Shown: in pieces, positions 1-10,530 of the stretch
How positions within the stretch are numbered: position 1 is the stretch's first letter
Layout: every line of letters begins with the position of its first letter
Assembly (NCBI RefSeq): GCF_040712315.1
Contig: NC_134021.1
Coordinates: 25,736,001 to 25,800,000 of the forward strand
Length of the DNA: 64,000 nucleotides
Source of the DNA: Castanea sativa
Lineage: Eukaryota > Streptophyta > Magnoliopsida > Fagales > Fagaceae
Direction of reading: 5' to 3'
The notes under the pieces: model-generated
Told to the model about the DNA's origin: nothing
Databases searched by the model: none
What the model saw: only the letters and a program-made list of their open reading frames with translations
Position numbers and translations under genes: made by a program

Positions 1-456
1 CTTAAAACCTATTTACTGAAGACAATATCTACTCACAAAAAAATTATACTAAGAATAATAACAAATGTTGTCATCTTCCAACAATAAACAACTAAGTTTT
101 GATAGAACATTGTCAAAATATTTAAATTTTCGCAATAAATTATGATATATGCTACAATTGAAATTCTTCGTCAAATTAAATACCTTCAACCATTTGCAAT
201 AAATATTTTGTTATTCGTACTTCATTCTTTATCTACACTATATATAAGATGATCCCCCTATTTCAAGTGGACTTTTATGAAATTCAAAAATACTCTCATC
301 AATAAAGGGTAACTTCATTTAGAAATAGGGTCATAAATGTCAAATAACAAATTTTATTATAACTTCAAAAAGATGACTCCTAAAATTTAGGATTCTCGTT
401 CAAAAATAAATTATAGTTATCATTTATCTCTAAAGTTTATACTTTTTATTTGTTTG

Positions 457-463
<7 letters not shown>

Positions 464-486
<23 letters not shown>
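464..486. repeat. (TA)n microsatellite
   Basis: An uninterrupted run of TA dinucleotides follows a short A-run. It is simple-sequence DNA with no further signal. Confidence 0.9.
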
Positions 487-487
<1 letters not shown>

Positions 488-743
488 ATTATAATAGACG
501 CAAATTATCAACTTTTACCTAAACAAATAGAAAAGTCTTTGAGCACACACGTGAGCGCGTACTTAGAGACTATACTACCTATTTAAAGAGCTTCCCCTGT
601 TTGGGATCCTTGTTTTTTTGGTTAAAAAATGCACACATACCCCTATGTTTAAGTAGAGACAAAAACTCAAGAACAATCCAGTAAAAATACAACTTTACCT
701 CCCACTAAAATATTGCATAAATAATTTAATTTCTCAAAAAAAA

Positions 744-1081
744 ATATTAAACAAGTATTCGACTATATGAATCAACATGAGCACGACATATTTATTAAAC
801 GAGTTAAGATTCATCAACCATTACATGACATGTTTATTAAACGTACTAGTCGTGCCAACTAATTTATCATATTTTATCAAAGCGAAAAAAATACAAATTT
901 TGGTATTAATCTAATTGATGTGCTATGAAAAATCAAACAAATAAGGTGAAGTGAGGTGAGATTGAGGTTTGAGCGTGAGAGGCGACCATGTGGCTTGGGA
1001 GAATGCAACTAGGAAATAAAATAAGTCTATATGCTTAAAGTTTTGAGGGTATATTGGTAAAATGACATTTAGTTAAACAAG
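744..1081. repeat. Degenerate copy of the TAGGGGTG-type hAT MITE
   Basis: The segment repeats, in the same order, several landmarks of the two well-preserved MITE copies at 18226-18770 and 32246-32825: 'tattcgactatat', two 'tttattaaac' blocks, 'gtcgtgccaact', 'ttttatcaaa', and near the end 'gggtatattggtaaaat' followed by 'ttagttaaac'. Neither terminal inverted repeat nor a target duplication can be recognised, so this is an old, eroded copy. The assignment rests on shared word order only. Confidence 0.55.
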
Positions 1082-2853
1082 CCACTAAAAAATATTGCAT
1101 GATTAAGTACTTTAACCTCGATGAGCTAGTTGGTTCTCCTTGAAATGTGTCGACATTACTAAGTTCCTAGAAACGAGTAAGGAAGGTCTTGGACTAGATG
1201 AAGGAAAGTGCTATACCCATCCATAAAATAACTAAGGGGTATTTATGTAGAAACCATCATGAACAATTGTCATTTAACATGTCAAATGGGTTCTGTGGGT
1301 TAGACATGAACATGAGTCAATTATGTCAACCTGAATATGACACAAATTCGTTGAGAGCATCAACCCATAACTTGGTAACTTTGCATTGTAGGTTGTGTTA
1401 GATTTTGCCATCCCTTAGAGCGAGTTAAAATGTGACAACTAAATTATTTCCATATATACTATATGTTATAGTAATGTAAAGAAATTCACAAGGTTTCGGT
1501 TTTGTGGTTTATAAGGCCTTATAAGATCCATTAGATCTTCAATTCAAAACTCCTAGCCAATATTTAAGGATTATTCAAGCTCTCAAATAGCTTTAGACTC
1601 CCACTACATAATAAAAATAAAATATTAATGTAAAACAATTATAAACTTTTTCAACAAAAATTAAATGTTTTATAAATTAACCAATGTATAACAAAGAGTG
1701 ACAATCAAACTTAATAAATATGTGCTAAGTTTAATAAAAATATTATACTTTTTACCCTTTTTTTTTCTAAATCAAAGTGTAGAATAAAAAGTGAACTGTC
1801 TCATTTTAATCTTCTAAGCATAACATGACAAAAAAAGAAGAAGAAGAATTTATTCAAATATTTGGTTTAGTTAGGAGAGAACTAGGTTATTTCTTAGTTT
1901 TATTTTATTTTATCTTAATTGGTTGGACGGTTGAGATCATTGGAACAAGATTATGAGAAATAAACCATTATAAAAGAAAATTTGTATAAAGACAACTTGA
2001 GATACCCAAATTTCAAAAAACTAAATATTATCTGTACGCATGCCCACATACATTCATGTTACTTTTGAAGGGAGCATCTAAATTTTAGTATATACATAAA
2101 TTCGTATTATTTTTTAAATCATTGGCCTTTGGGGGAGGGGATAGATGTCCTTGGCCCCTTAGTGGCCCTGCTATTGCTAAGCAATGCTAACTAGTTAAAC
2201 TAAATGGTTATTGACTTAATGGTGTATATAATCTCAAACCCTTACAATTCAACAACTTAAGAGGAGAGAAATCTACAATTTGCCTTGTATGCATGATTAG
2301 CAAATTAGTTCTAGTTATTTTGAGACTAATATTAGTCTTATCACGAGGCTAACTTAAAAAGAGAGAAATATGTAATATGAGATATTTAAAGATGCAGTGC
2401 CTACTTTTATGAAGACGGTGGAGCAATTAGAGAAAGAGAGACAAAGAGAAAGACAAAAGGAAAGAAAAAAATAATAATAAAATTTATTAAAAACAAATGG
2501 AATGTTCATACATTCTTAATTGAGTTTTGAGTAATTACCTTCTTTTGAAATTAATGGGAACGTGGGAGTAGATGTGCATGATTAGATTTGTTTTTTAGTA
2601 TTTGAAGATTGAAGAGAAAAAAATGATAAAAATGGAGAGACATGTAGAGCGAAATAACTACTTGTTATTGAGAGTATAATAATGTTAATGAGAACATAGA
2701 AGTAGATATGTTCAAAAGAACAAAGGAAAAAAAACCTATACATAACTTTTAAAAAAAGAAAAACTGTTTGCTGCTAAACATTTTTTTAAATAAAAAATTA
2801 TTTAAAATTTAGAATTTTAAAATTAGTAATTTTACATGTCAAAACTCCTTTAA

Positions 2854-3178
2854 CGCTCCGTTTATTTCGATGGAAAATCTTGTGTAAAGATAGTTTTCAT
2901 TATTTTCTAGTGTTTGGTAGCATAAAAAAAATGAGTAAAAGGAAAACTACATTTGGTCAATATAAAAAGTATGGCTTATTTTTAGAGATTATTTTCCATT
3001 CATTTTTTTTGGAAGACAACTCTATCTCACATCAAGCTAAATAAGGGAAGTTAGAAACTTGTTTTTCAACTTATTTAAAGTTGCTACCAAATATTGGAAA
3101 TGAGATAGTTTTATAGAAAATGTTTATTGAAAAATGACTCATTTTCTAGAAAACATCATTGTTGAAACAAACAGAGCG
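2854..3178. mobile_element. Tourist-like MITE (PIF/Harbinger type) with TAA flanks
   Basis: A 325-bp element is bounded by imperfect inverted repeats: the left end reads CGCTCCGTTTATTTCG and the complement of the right end reads CGCTCTGTTTGTTTC. TAA lies immediately outside each end (2851-2853 and 3179-3181), as expected for the 3-bp TWA duplication of PIF/Harbinger elements. The interior is AT-rich, with 'gaaaat'/'attttc' words and no coding capacity. Family assignment is inferred from TIR style and duplication length. Confidence 0.6.
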
Positions 3179-4200
3179 TAAATATTAGTATTAGTAGTTT
3201 TAAAAACCAGACTAGAACAGCCGATTTAGGGCCCGTTTGGAACACAAGTTTAAACACATGTTTTCAGTTTTTAAATAATATTACACGTATTTTCATACAC
3301 TTTTTAATTCATACCTGTTTCTAAAAAAACTGAAAATGATTATTTAAACAAACTTACAAAAAAAAAAAGTTAACGGCTGGCATCCAAGTTGGAGATATTG
3401 TGGGGATATTTGCAGACTAGCTGTGTAAAGGTCCACAATGTAGCAAGTTAACACGCGTTTGAATTGAATAAGCAAACTAGCATCTCGAGTTTTAGAAACT
3501 CGAGATCTATATTAAAACTCGAGTCTCAGAGACTCGTTTTGCGAGTTTGTGCTGGATGAGCTGGATAGAAAATACCACATTGATCTCGAGTCTTTAAGAC
3601 TCGAGTTCTAAAAAGCAAAAACGACTCTCTAAGACTCAATTTTTGTACTTGAAGAGCCTCACACCTGAAGAACAAGAAGAACGACGAAGGAACAATCTAA
3701 TGAAGAACAGAGACAAATGTAACAGAGACGAACGCTGGGTGTACAAAGACGAACAGAGAATACAAACAATCCAATGAAGAAAACGATCTGATTGAATGTT
3801 GGGTGGTCTTCAATGATCTAACGAAGAACAGGAACGATTGCTGGGTGTACAGAGACGAACAGAGAAGATGAACGATCTTATGAAATGGAACGATCTGATT
3901 GAACGCTGGGTGGTCTTCAACGATCTGACGAAGAACAAGAACGATCTGATTAAACGCTGGGTGGTCTTATCTGCACAAAGAAGAACTCAGATGAATGCGA
4001 GGAAGAAGAAGTAAAACTCGAGTTTTTCAAACTCGAGTTTTAAAAAGTGAAACTCGAGTCTTTAAAACTCGAGTTCCATGTGGATTTTCTTCCACATTAG
4101 CTTCCCCTGCTTACAAATCGAATCTTAAAAATTCAAGTTTTATCTTGGAACTCGAGTTTCTAAAACTCGAGATGCTAGTTTTCAATATTATTTTGAGATG

Positions 4201-4217
4201 TGACAACTAACTAAATT
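4201..4217. repeat. Left target-site duplication of LINE-A
   Basis: TGACAACTAACTAAATT is identical to 10014-10030 and directly abuts the T-run that is the complement of the LINE poly(A) tail. The same 17-mer occurs once, uninterrupted, in the related repeat near 12591-12607, which shows the sequence before insertion. Confidence 0.93.
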
Positions 4218-4325
4218 TTTTTTTGATGCAAATCTTGAATTATATTCAATCAAGCAAAGAATAGGACTTACAACAGAACAAAGCATAGCATCACAGCACA
4301 AGAAAACAAGAAGAAAACAGAGTCA

Positions 4326-7300
4326 CTATTTTATACAGTCAGATTGAATAATTTCCTGCACTACCATAGGAAGAGCTCCTATCCACACCTGCGGGCTCTC
4401 ATTTCTTCTTGCAAGTTGAGCAATCTCATTAGCAGCTCTGTTGTAATTCCAATTCACGTGATTGACTTTCCAGCTAGTGAAGAAGCACAGTAAGGCAAGG
4501 ATACCTTGAACTAAATGGCCTAGGCTGCCATCAACGAACTTTTCTTTAATGCTGTTAACTATTGATAGAGCATCAAATTCAACAATAATCTGAGTAAGCT
4601 TCAAGTCTCGGGCAAGAAGAACCCCGGCTTCCACGGCAAGAGCTTCAACCTCTGCAACAGAGTACCGGCCCTGAAGGTAATTTCCAGAAGCAGCAATAAC
4701 AGCTCCACAAGAGTCACGTATAACAACTCCAACACTAGAATTTCGTCCATCCTCCAACATCGCTCCATCAACATTGATCTTAAAAACTCCTGGCGGTGGA
4801 GGAATCCAACCATTACACTTCCTTGCTGGATTTGTGTTCAGAGTTACCAAAGCTCCCCTATAATTTTGTAAAATACTTTTTGCAAAACTCCAAACCTGAC
4901 TTGGTAAATTGCACTTAGATTCAAAGATAGCTTGGTTTCTATTGTACCAAATTGACCAAGCAGCTCCAAATAAAACCTCCAGGCCACAATCAGCTCCCCA
5001 TTGCAAAATAGTTAAAGCTACATCAGCTATGTCAGCAAACCCTTGCCATCTTTCCACAAGACTGACTTCCCAAACTCTTTTAGCCAATTCACACTTGATA
5101 AGTGAATGGATAAGAGTCTCAGACTCATAGCCACAACAAGGACAATAAATACTTACCTCAATATCCCTTTTTTGCAGATTCACCTTAGTTGGAAGGGCAT
5201 CCATACAAGCCCTCCAAGCAAAGACTTTTATCTTTGATGGGATATTCAAGTGCCATATCTTCCTCCATAAAAATTCTCTCGGGTTAGTATAAGAACACTC
5301 TCCCTCCTCGGATGATTCAACCATACTAAGTGCAACATAATAAGCACTCTTAACAGTGAAATCGCCCCTCTTGTTACCAACCCAAATAATTTTATCTTCT
5401 GGAAGACTATAGCTAATTGGGATATTAAGGATTATCCTTGCTTCAAAAGGTAAAAATATAGATTTCACAAGATCTACTTTCCATCTTCTAGTATCACAAT
5501 CAATAAGAGTTGAGACCATAGGAAAATCATCAAAATTTTGAGGAGGAAGAGAAACAACCTTATACGTTGTGGGGGAAGGCAGCCATTTATCATCCCAAAT
5601 ATGAATTAATCTTCCATTACCCACTCTCCATCTAGATCCATTCCTCACAACTTCAAGCCCTTGCATTATACTTCTCCAAGTATAAGATGGACTAGACCCC
5701 AATTTAGCTTTAAGAACATCACCATGGGGATAATATTTAGCTTTGTATATTCGTGCCACTAATGAGTTTGGATTCATGAGGAGCCTCCAACCTTGCTTTG
5801 CAAGCATGGCAAGATTGAAAGCCTGAAGATTCCTGAATCCCATACCACCCTTAAGCTTGGATTTGCATAACTTCCTCCAACTCACCCAAGAAATCTTGGA
5901 TTCTTGACCACGTTGACCCCACCAAAACCTTCTCATCATGCTTTCAATCTCATCACATAAACCCTTAGGGAGCTGAAAACAGCTCATAGAATACGTGGGA
6001 ACAGCTTGGGCCACTGCTTTTATCAAAATCTCCCTACCACCCATAGAAATAATTTTTTCCTTCCATCCGGCCAATTTCCTGCCCATTCTTTCTTTGATTT
6101 CAGCAAATATATCATTCTTTGATTTGCCAATGATTGAGGGAAGACCAAGATACTTAGCATGACGAGAATCCTGCATCAGTCCAAGAATTTCCAAGGTCTC
6201 AACCTTCTTTTCCTCAAGAGTATTGGCACTAAAGAAAACTGAGGATTTATCTGTGTTAACTTTTTGGCCCAAAGCAGCCTTATACAATTGGAGAATATCA
6301 ATTAGATGCTGGCATTCCTGGCTGCTGACTTTACAGAAAAGCAAACTGTCATCCACGAAGAAGAGATGAGATATCATAGGGCAGCCTCTACATATCATAA
6401 GTCCACTCATAGCTTGATATCTTATAGCCTTATTAATGAGAGAAGAAAACCCATCTGCACATAATAAAAATAAATAAGATGAAAGAGGATCTCCTTGACG
6501 GAGTCCCCTTGAGGGAACTATATTACCACGAGCTACCCCATTAATAAGCACCGAATAGGAGACAGTTGTTATACATCTCATTATCAAGTCAATCCACCTT
6601 TCATAGAAGCCTAATTTTCTCATTACTTGTTCAATAAAGCCCCATTCTACCCTATCATAAGCTTTACTCATGTCCAATTTTATTGACATATAACAATCCT
6701 TACCCTCTTTCTTGTGTTCAAGGTAATGCATCATCTCAAAAGCAATAAGAACATTATCTGTTATTAACCTCCCAGCAATAAAAGCACTCTGGTTTTCTGA
6801 TATTATTTGGGGGAGGATCATTTTGAGACGATTAGCTAAGACCTTAGCAATAAGTTTGTAGATAACATTGCTTAGGCTAATAGGTCTAAACTCTGCCATT
6901 CTAGTAGGATTGCTAATTTTTGGAACAAGAGTAATATAAGTTTTATTTATATCAATCATGGACATATCAGCATTTAAAACATTAAGAACCATATTCACAA
7001 CATCATTGCCCACAATATCCCAGAATTTTTGATAAAAGACAACTGACATACCATCTGGACCGGGCGATTTTGTAGGGTGCATCTGTTTTAGGGCTACTTC
7101 AACTTCTTCCTTTGTGAATTGCTTTATGAGATTTTGATTCATTTCAGCAGACACCTTAGAGTCCATAGTGTCAATGACCTCCTAAATTCTGATCGGGTGG
7201 GACGTTGTATAAAGCTTCTCGAAATAAGATACTGCAACTTCAGCCACCCCAAGCGTAGATTCTCTCCATACTCCCATGTCATCCAAAAGTCTAGTAATTG

Positions 7301-7496
7301 TATTCTTCTTTTTTCTCCCAGAAGCTTTTGAATGGAAGTATTTTGTATTGCAGTCTCCAAGACCCATCCATTGAACTTTTGACCTCTGTTGCCACATAAT
7401 TTCCTCGCAATCCAATAACTCATTTATCTCCCTTCTGATCTTATTTCTCTCCCTTCCATTGCTTCCATTATGATCCCTTAGGACTAGGTTATTCAA
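4326..7496 (-). pseudogene. LINE-A ORF2, 3' half: reverse transcriptase, zf-RVT, RNase H
   Basis: The main open frame starts at the ATG at 7166 and runs 946 codons. One in-frame TAG (7182-7184) separates it from the upstream linker (to 7496), which is in the same frame. RT motifs are visible: KLDMSKAYDRVEW (about residues 163-175), RQGDPLSSYLF (about 223-233) and the active site FVDD (270-273), which keeps both aspartates. A zf-RVT module with paired Cys/His (CPCCG ... H..IKC) lies at roughly 640-725, and a plant-type RNase H (FKINVDGA ... EVEALAVEAG ... EFDA) at roughly 800-935. The enzyme copies LINE RNA at the nicked target. The long intact frame suggests recent activity, but upstream breaks make this copy defective. 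Confidence 0.9.
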
Positions 7497-7550
7497 GAGC
7501 TTTTTTTTCTTTTGAATCTGCCTTGGAACCTGGCCTAAAATTGCTTTATT

Positions 7551-8415
7551 CTAGCTTGATAGATCATCTGCACACCTCTTGAGGCCAGCCACTATGTCAC
7601 CTGGGGTAGCAGCTCTCACATTTCCAGCCCAAGCCTCCTTGATAATATCCCTGCATTCTTCTCTTCTTGTCCACATAGCTTCAAACTGGAACCTTCTTCG
7701 GGGTTTTTCCTGAGCCAAGGAATCAGACAGCAAGAGTGCAACATGGTCACTAGTTGATTCGACCAAGTGGTGCACTCTCATGTCTTTATAGCAATTAATC
7801 CAGTCTTGCGTAGCCAAGGCTCTGTCCAAACGAAGACACATTCTATTCACACCCTCTTGCATGTTGGACCAGGTGTATTCTGGACCACAGTACCCCAAGT
7901 CTTTGAAACTACAACAATTGATTGCTTCTCTAAATCCTTCCATCTGTCGCTGTGATCTTCTGGCTTCCCCCATTTTTTTCCCTTAGCGACGTGATTTCGT
8001 TAAAATCACCAAAGCACAGCTAGGGAAGACTAAACTTTCTACCGAGAGCTTTAATCAAATCCCAAGATTCCCTTCGCCGATTAGTTTCAGGATTTCCATA
8101 AAAGCCTGTTATCCGCCATTTGAAACCCGAATCCTCAGTAACAATTGCATCTATGTGCCTACCTGAGTAGCTTTAAACATCCACTGTGATATCCTTCCTC
8201 CACAACAGGGCCAAACCTCCACTTCTTCCTCTGCTTGGAACAATTAAGCCATTAAAAAAACCAACGTTCCTTTTTTTCTTCTCCATACTTCTCACTTTTA
8301 ATTTTGTTTCTAATAAAAACACAAAATCGGGATCCCATTGTTGCACTAAGTTGCGCAACTCACGAACTGTCCGAGGGTTCCTAAGCCCTCGGCAGTTCCA
8401 TCCTAGGGCCCTCAT
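7551..8415 (-). pseudogene. LINE-A ORF2, 5' half: apurinic-like endonuclease, broken
   Basis: Translation from the ATG at 8415 gives an APE-like endonuclease start (LGWNCRGLRNPR, then FLLETKL), with the Asn and Glu metal-site residues present. The frame is lost before 7973, and a second block (GYCGPEYTWSN ... RLDRALATQDW ... SDHVALLL) carries the SDH motif in another frame. Breaks include a TAG at 8020-8022 replacing the conserved Trp of LPWLCxGDFNE and a TAG at 7551-7553 where a Trp is expected (LSSW). The enzyme would nick target DNA to prime reverse transcription. Its ATG overlaps the ORF1 stop (ATGA). Confidence 0.85.
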
Positions 8416-9870
8416 TGTTCTCGGCGGTGCTGCCACGCAGCCACCGTCGTTTCATTAAGAGATTTTGGACTGATGCTATCAAGCTCCCCACATATACGTT
8501 TTTGCTCCCTTCCTTCATCTCTAGTAAGTGCTTCTATATTTCCCGTTCTCTTTTTTCCACTCTTTGGGCTATGATTTATTTTGTTTATCTCTTGGGCCAC
8601 ATTTTTTTCTCTTGCTAACTTCTTTAAACTCCCTTTTGCTGAAGCTTTTTTATCCACGTGTGGGCTCAGGCCCTTGCTCTTCAACTTCTTGTTATTGTCT
8701 TCAGCCTTTTTAGACTTAATTGGGCTGCATACTTCAAAGACTTCAACACCAGGCCCACGCATATTGCTATTAGTTGCTGACATGGCACTTTCTTTACTTT
8801 GGAACAACTCTCTAACCAGGCCGGCTTTAGTTTCGTTCTCTTTGCACCAGATTTCTTGATTTTTTCCACTCTCACGTGTGGTCTCATCCAATCCGTCCCA
8901 TCTGTCGAAGCTGTGTTGCTCAGAGAAAATTAAAATTTTGAATTGCTCTTCAGAGCCCGAGGCATCCATCACATCCAACCCCTGACTACTATTTCGGCCA
9001 TCTCCTCCAGTCATCTTTGTTTGCGCCGATGAGTCGAAATTCTCAGCTGCCTTATGTGACTTAGCACCTGTAGCTTCATTTCCCATGAAAACCGATTCTC
9101 CATTCATCTTTGTTTTGGCTCTTTCAGCTCCATTTTTAATCATACTACCTGCCCTTAGCCATTCCCCATACTGCTTTTCCTTTAAACCTTCCAACTGACT
9201 CTTACTACAATGTTTATCATCATGCCTAATTAAACCACATATATAACAAAAAGTGGGGAGACGTTCATACTTGAATGTGAGCCAGCAACATTCTCCTTCA
9301 GCATTTGTAATGTTCCCACCACGGCGGAGAGGTTTATTGATGGGGATGTCAACTCTGATTCTCAAGAACTTTGCTTGTTCCGCCAGCAATGATCGTCTGT
9401 CCACCTCAATTACTTTACCCAATTTGCTTCCTATATCCTTCCCTACTTCCATAGACATGTACTCAAATGGCAAACCCCACACTTGAACCCAAAAAGGCGC
9501 ATGGGTAAAGGCAATATTTGTTGCAGTTAGTCCCTTTCTCCATCGGCAAAGTAAGAGAAGGTTATTTTCAAACTTCCATGGACCCCCTTTCTCAACCCAC
9601 TCCAACTGACACAGAGACCCAAACTTAAATTGCAGGATGTTGTTTCCTACCTCAATAATTCTTAGATCTGACCCCATTTTCCATGCTGATTTCAGAGTAT
9701 TCTTAAGAGCTCTTTGGTTTTGCTGACGATCAGTGAGAAGACGCCCAAAGAGGCTTAATGAACATTTCTCCAAAATCTCTGATCTAATAGCATTTGTTAA
9801 AGACTATATCTTCTTCTTCCTCCTTGGTGAGTTGTAGTTTTTGAAGGCTATTTACCACTTCTTGCTCCAT
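8412..9870 (-). pseudogene. LINE-A ORF1: nucleic-acid-binding protein with zinc knuckle
   Basis: The original start is most likely the ATG at 9868-9870 (MEQEVVNSLQ...), matching the start of the LINE-B ORF1 (MEQAVVEGLL...). A frameshift near 9790-9810 separates that N-terminus from the long open frame (8412-9773, 453 codons). The long frame shows a DUF4283-like fold region (LSLFGRLLTDRQQNQRALK ... ILQFKFGS ... PFWVQVWGLP) followed by a CCHC knuckle CYICGLIRHDDKHC. The C-terminal half is charged and low in order. Known role: binding LINE RNA in a ribonucleoprotein. It ends four bases into ORF2. Confidence 0.88.
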
Positions 9871-10013
9871 AAGACTCTGTGATGGCTACTACCCAACCAA
9901 ACGCAGAAGAGTAGGCCAAGAAAAGACCCTTACTAGAAGTAAAAGGGAGAAAAGTGCTCGTACATTCGAGAGAGAGAGGCTTCTACAATGAAGAGAGAAA
10001 AGTTGCGTCAATT

Positions 10014-10030
10014 TGACAACTAACTAAATT
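10014..10030. repeat. Right target-site duplication of LINE-A
   Basis: Identical to 4201-4217. The host repeat resumes immediately after it ('ttttatatttaatgttattt'), matching the uninterrupted copy near 12605-12640. Confidence 0.93.
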
Positions 10031-10373
10031 GTTTTATATTTAATGTTATTTGAAAATAAAATTCGAGATATTGAACGCGCGGCTGGCTTCCAAGTTGACT
10101 ACACCTGTTACAAAATTCAACTTGATCCTTAAACAAAATTGTAGCCCTGAAATTCAACTAAATTACAATACAACCGGAACAGGTAACTTCACAATCGTAA
10201 CAGCCAATCATAATCAAAATCAATCTCAAGCAAGCACAACATAGCCCACTTCATCACAAGCACTCCATTGTTTTGTATTTTTATTTCGGCGAAATCAGAG
10301 GCCCAAAAAACACAAACCTCAAATCAAAATTCAAATGAAATTCCAAAAACCTCAAATCAAACAAAACGAATCA

Positions 10374-10381
10374 TATAAATA
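10374..10381 (+). promoter_or_regulatory. Probable TATA box of the OEP40-like gene
   Basis: TATAAATA lies about 155 bp upstream of the start codon in otherwise mixed sequence. This would place transcription start near 10405-10415 and give a leader of about 120 nt containing the telo-box repeat. Position and sequence are typical of plant TATA boxes; no experimental support is available. Confidence 0.4.
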
Positions 10382-10483
10382 CATAACATAGCCCACTTCA
10401 TCACTCTTCCTACTTCCTACACTGCCCGTGCCAGCCCAACTCTCAAGTCTCAACTCACCATATTGGATTTGTAGCCAATTGGG

Positions 10484-10512
10484 GTTTGGGTTTAGGGTTA
10501 GGGTTAGGTTTT
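10484..10512 (+). promoter_or_regulatory. Telomere-like (telo-box) motif in the leader
   Basis: Just upstream of the start codon lie one degenerate and two to three good units of the plant telomere repeat family (TTTAGGGTTAGGGTTAGG), whose complement contains the telo-box core AACCCTAA. In plants this motif is bound by TRB-type MYB proteins and occurs in promoters and leaders of many housekeeping genes. Whether it works here is inference. Confidence 0.5.
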
Positions 10513-10530
10513 TTTTTGTTGTTGACAAAG

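Larger units (their letters stand above)
1..2850. other. AT-rich intergenic DNA without a supported gene
   Basis: No open reading frame here has plant-gene character; the longest (about 67 codons near 1200) has no recognisable domain or good coding composition. The stretch holds a short TA microsatellite and a decayed copy of a hAT-type MITE, listed separately. The rest is AT-rich single-copy-looking DNA or unrecognised repeat. Confidence 0.6.
4218..10013 (-). mobile_element. LINE-A: full-length L1-lineage retrotransposon with RNase H
   Basis: A 5.8-kb non-LTR retrotransposon on the minus strand. From 5' to 3' it has a leader (about 10013-9871), ORF1 (DUF4283-like plus CCHC knuckle), ORF2 endonuclease, reverse transcriptase, zf-RVT and RNase H, then a short 3' tail ending in a poly(A) stretch (T-run at 4216-4224 on the plus strand). 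Perfect 17-bp duplications flank it. It sits inside the outer end of a TIR element. The RT-RNase H half is still a 946-codon open frame, but ORF1 and the endonuclease carry frameshifts or stops, so this copy is probably immobile though fairly young. Confidence 0.93.
3401..10066. mobile_element. Non-autonomous long-TIR (MULE-like) element, interrupted by a LINE
   Basis: Without the LINE the element is about 0.85 kb. A 30-bp perfect inverted repeat, rich in CTCGAG and its spaced copies, lies at 3475-3504 and 4151-4180, and weaker inverted similarity continues outward on both sides. The 9-mer GAGATATTG flanks the whole unit (3392-3400 and 10067-10075), the duplication length expected of Mutator-like elements. 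The interior (about 3640-4000) has tandem 'aacgatctgatt' and 'gctgggtggtctt' blocks but no protein. A second, LINE-free copy lies at 11844-12640. An 18-bp direct repeat (one mismatch) also lies just outside, at 3374-3391 and 10082-10099. MULE assignment is inference; the TIRs and 9-mer are seen directly. Confidence 0.5.

Noticed and set aside
4909..5130. Short plus-strand frames within LINE-A
   Set aside because: Shadows of the minus-strand RT-RNase H frame.
10484..10512. Interstitial telomere array
   Set aside because: Only two to three short units directly before a start codon; better read as a telo-box in a leader than as a chromosome-fusion scar.
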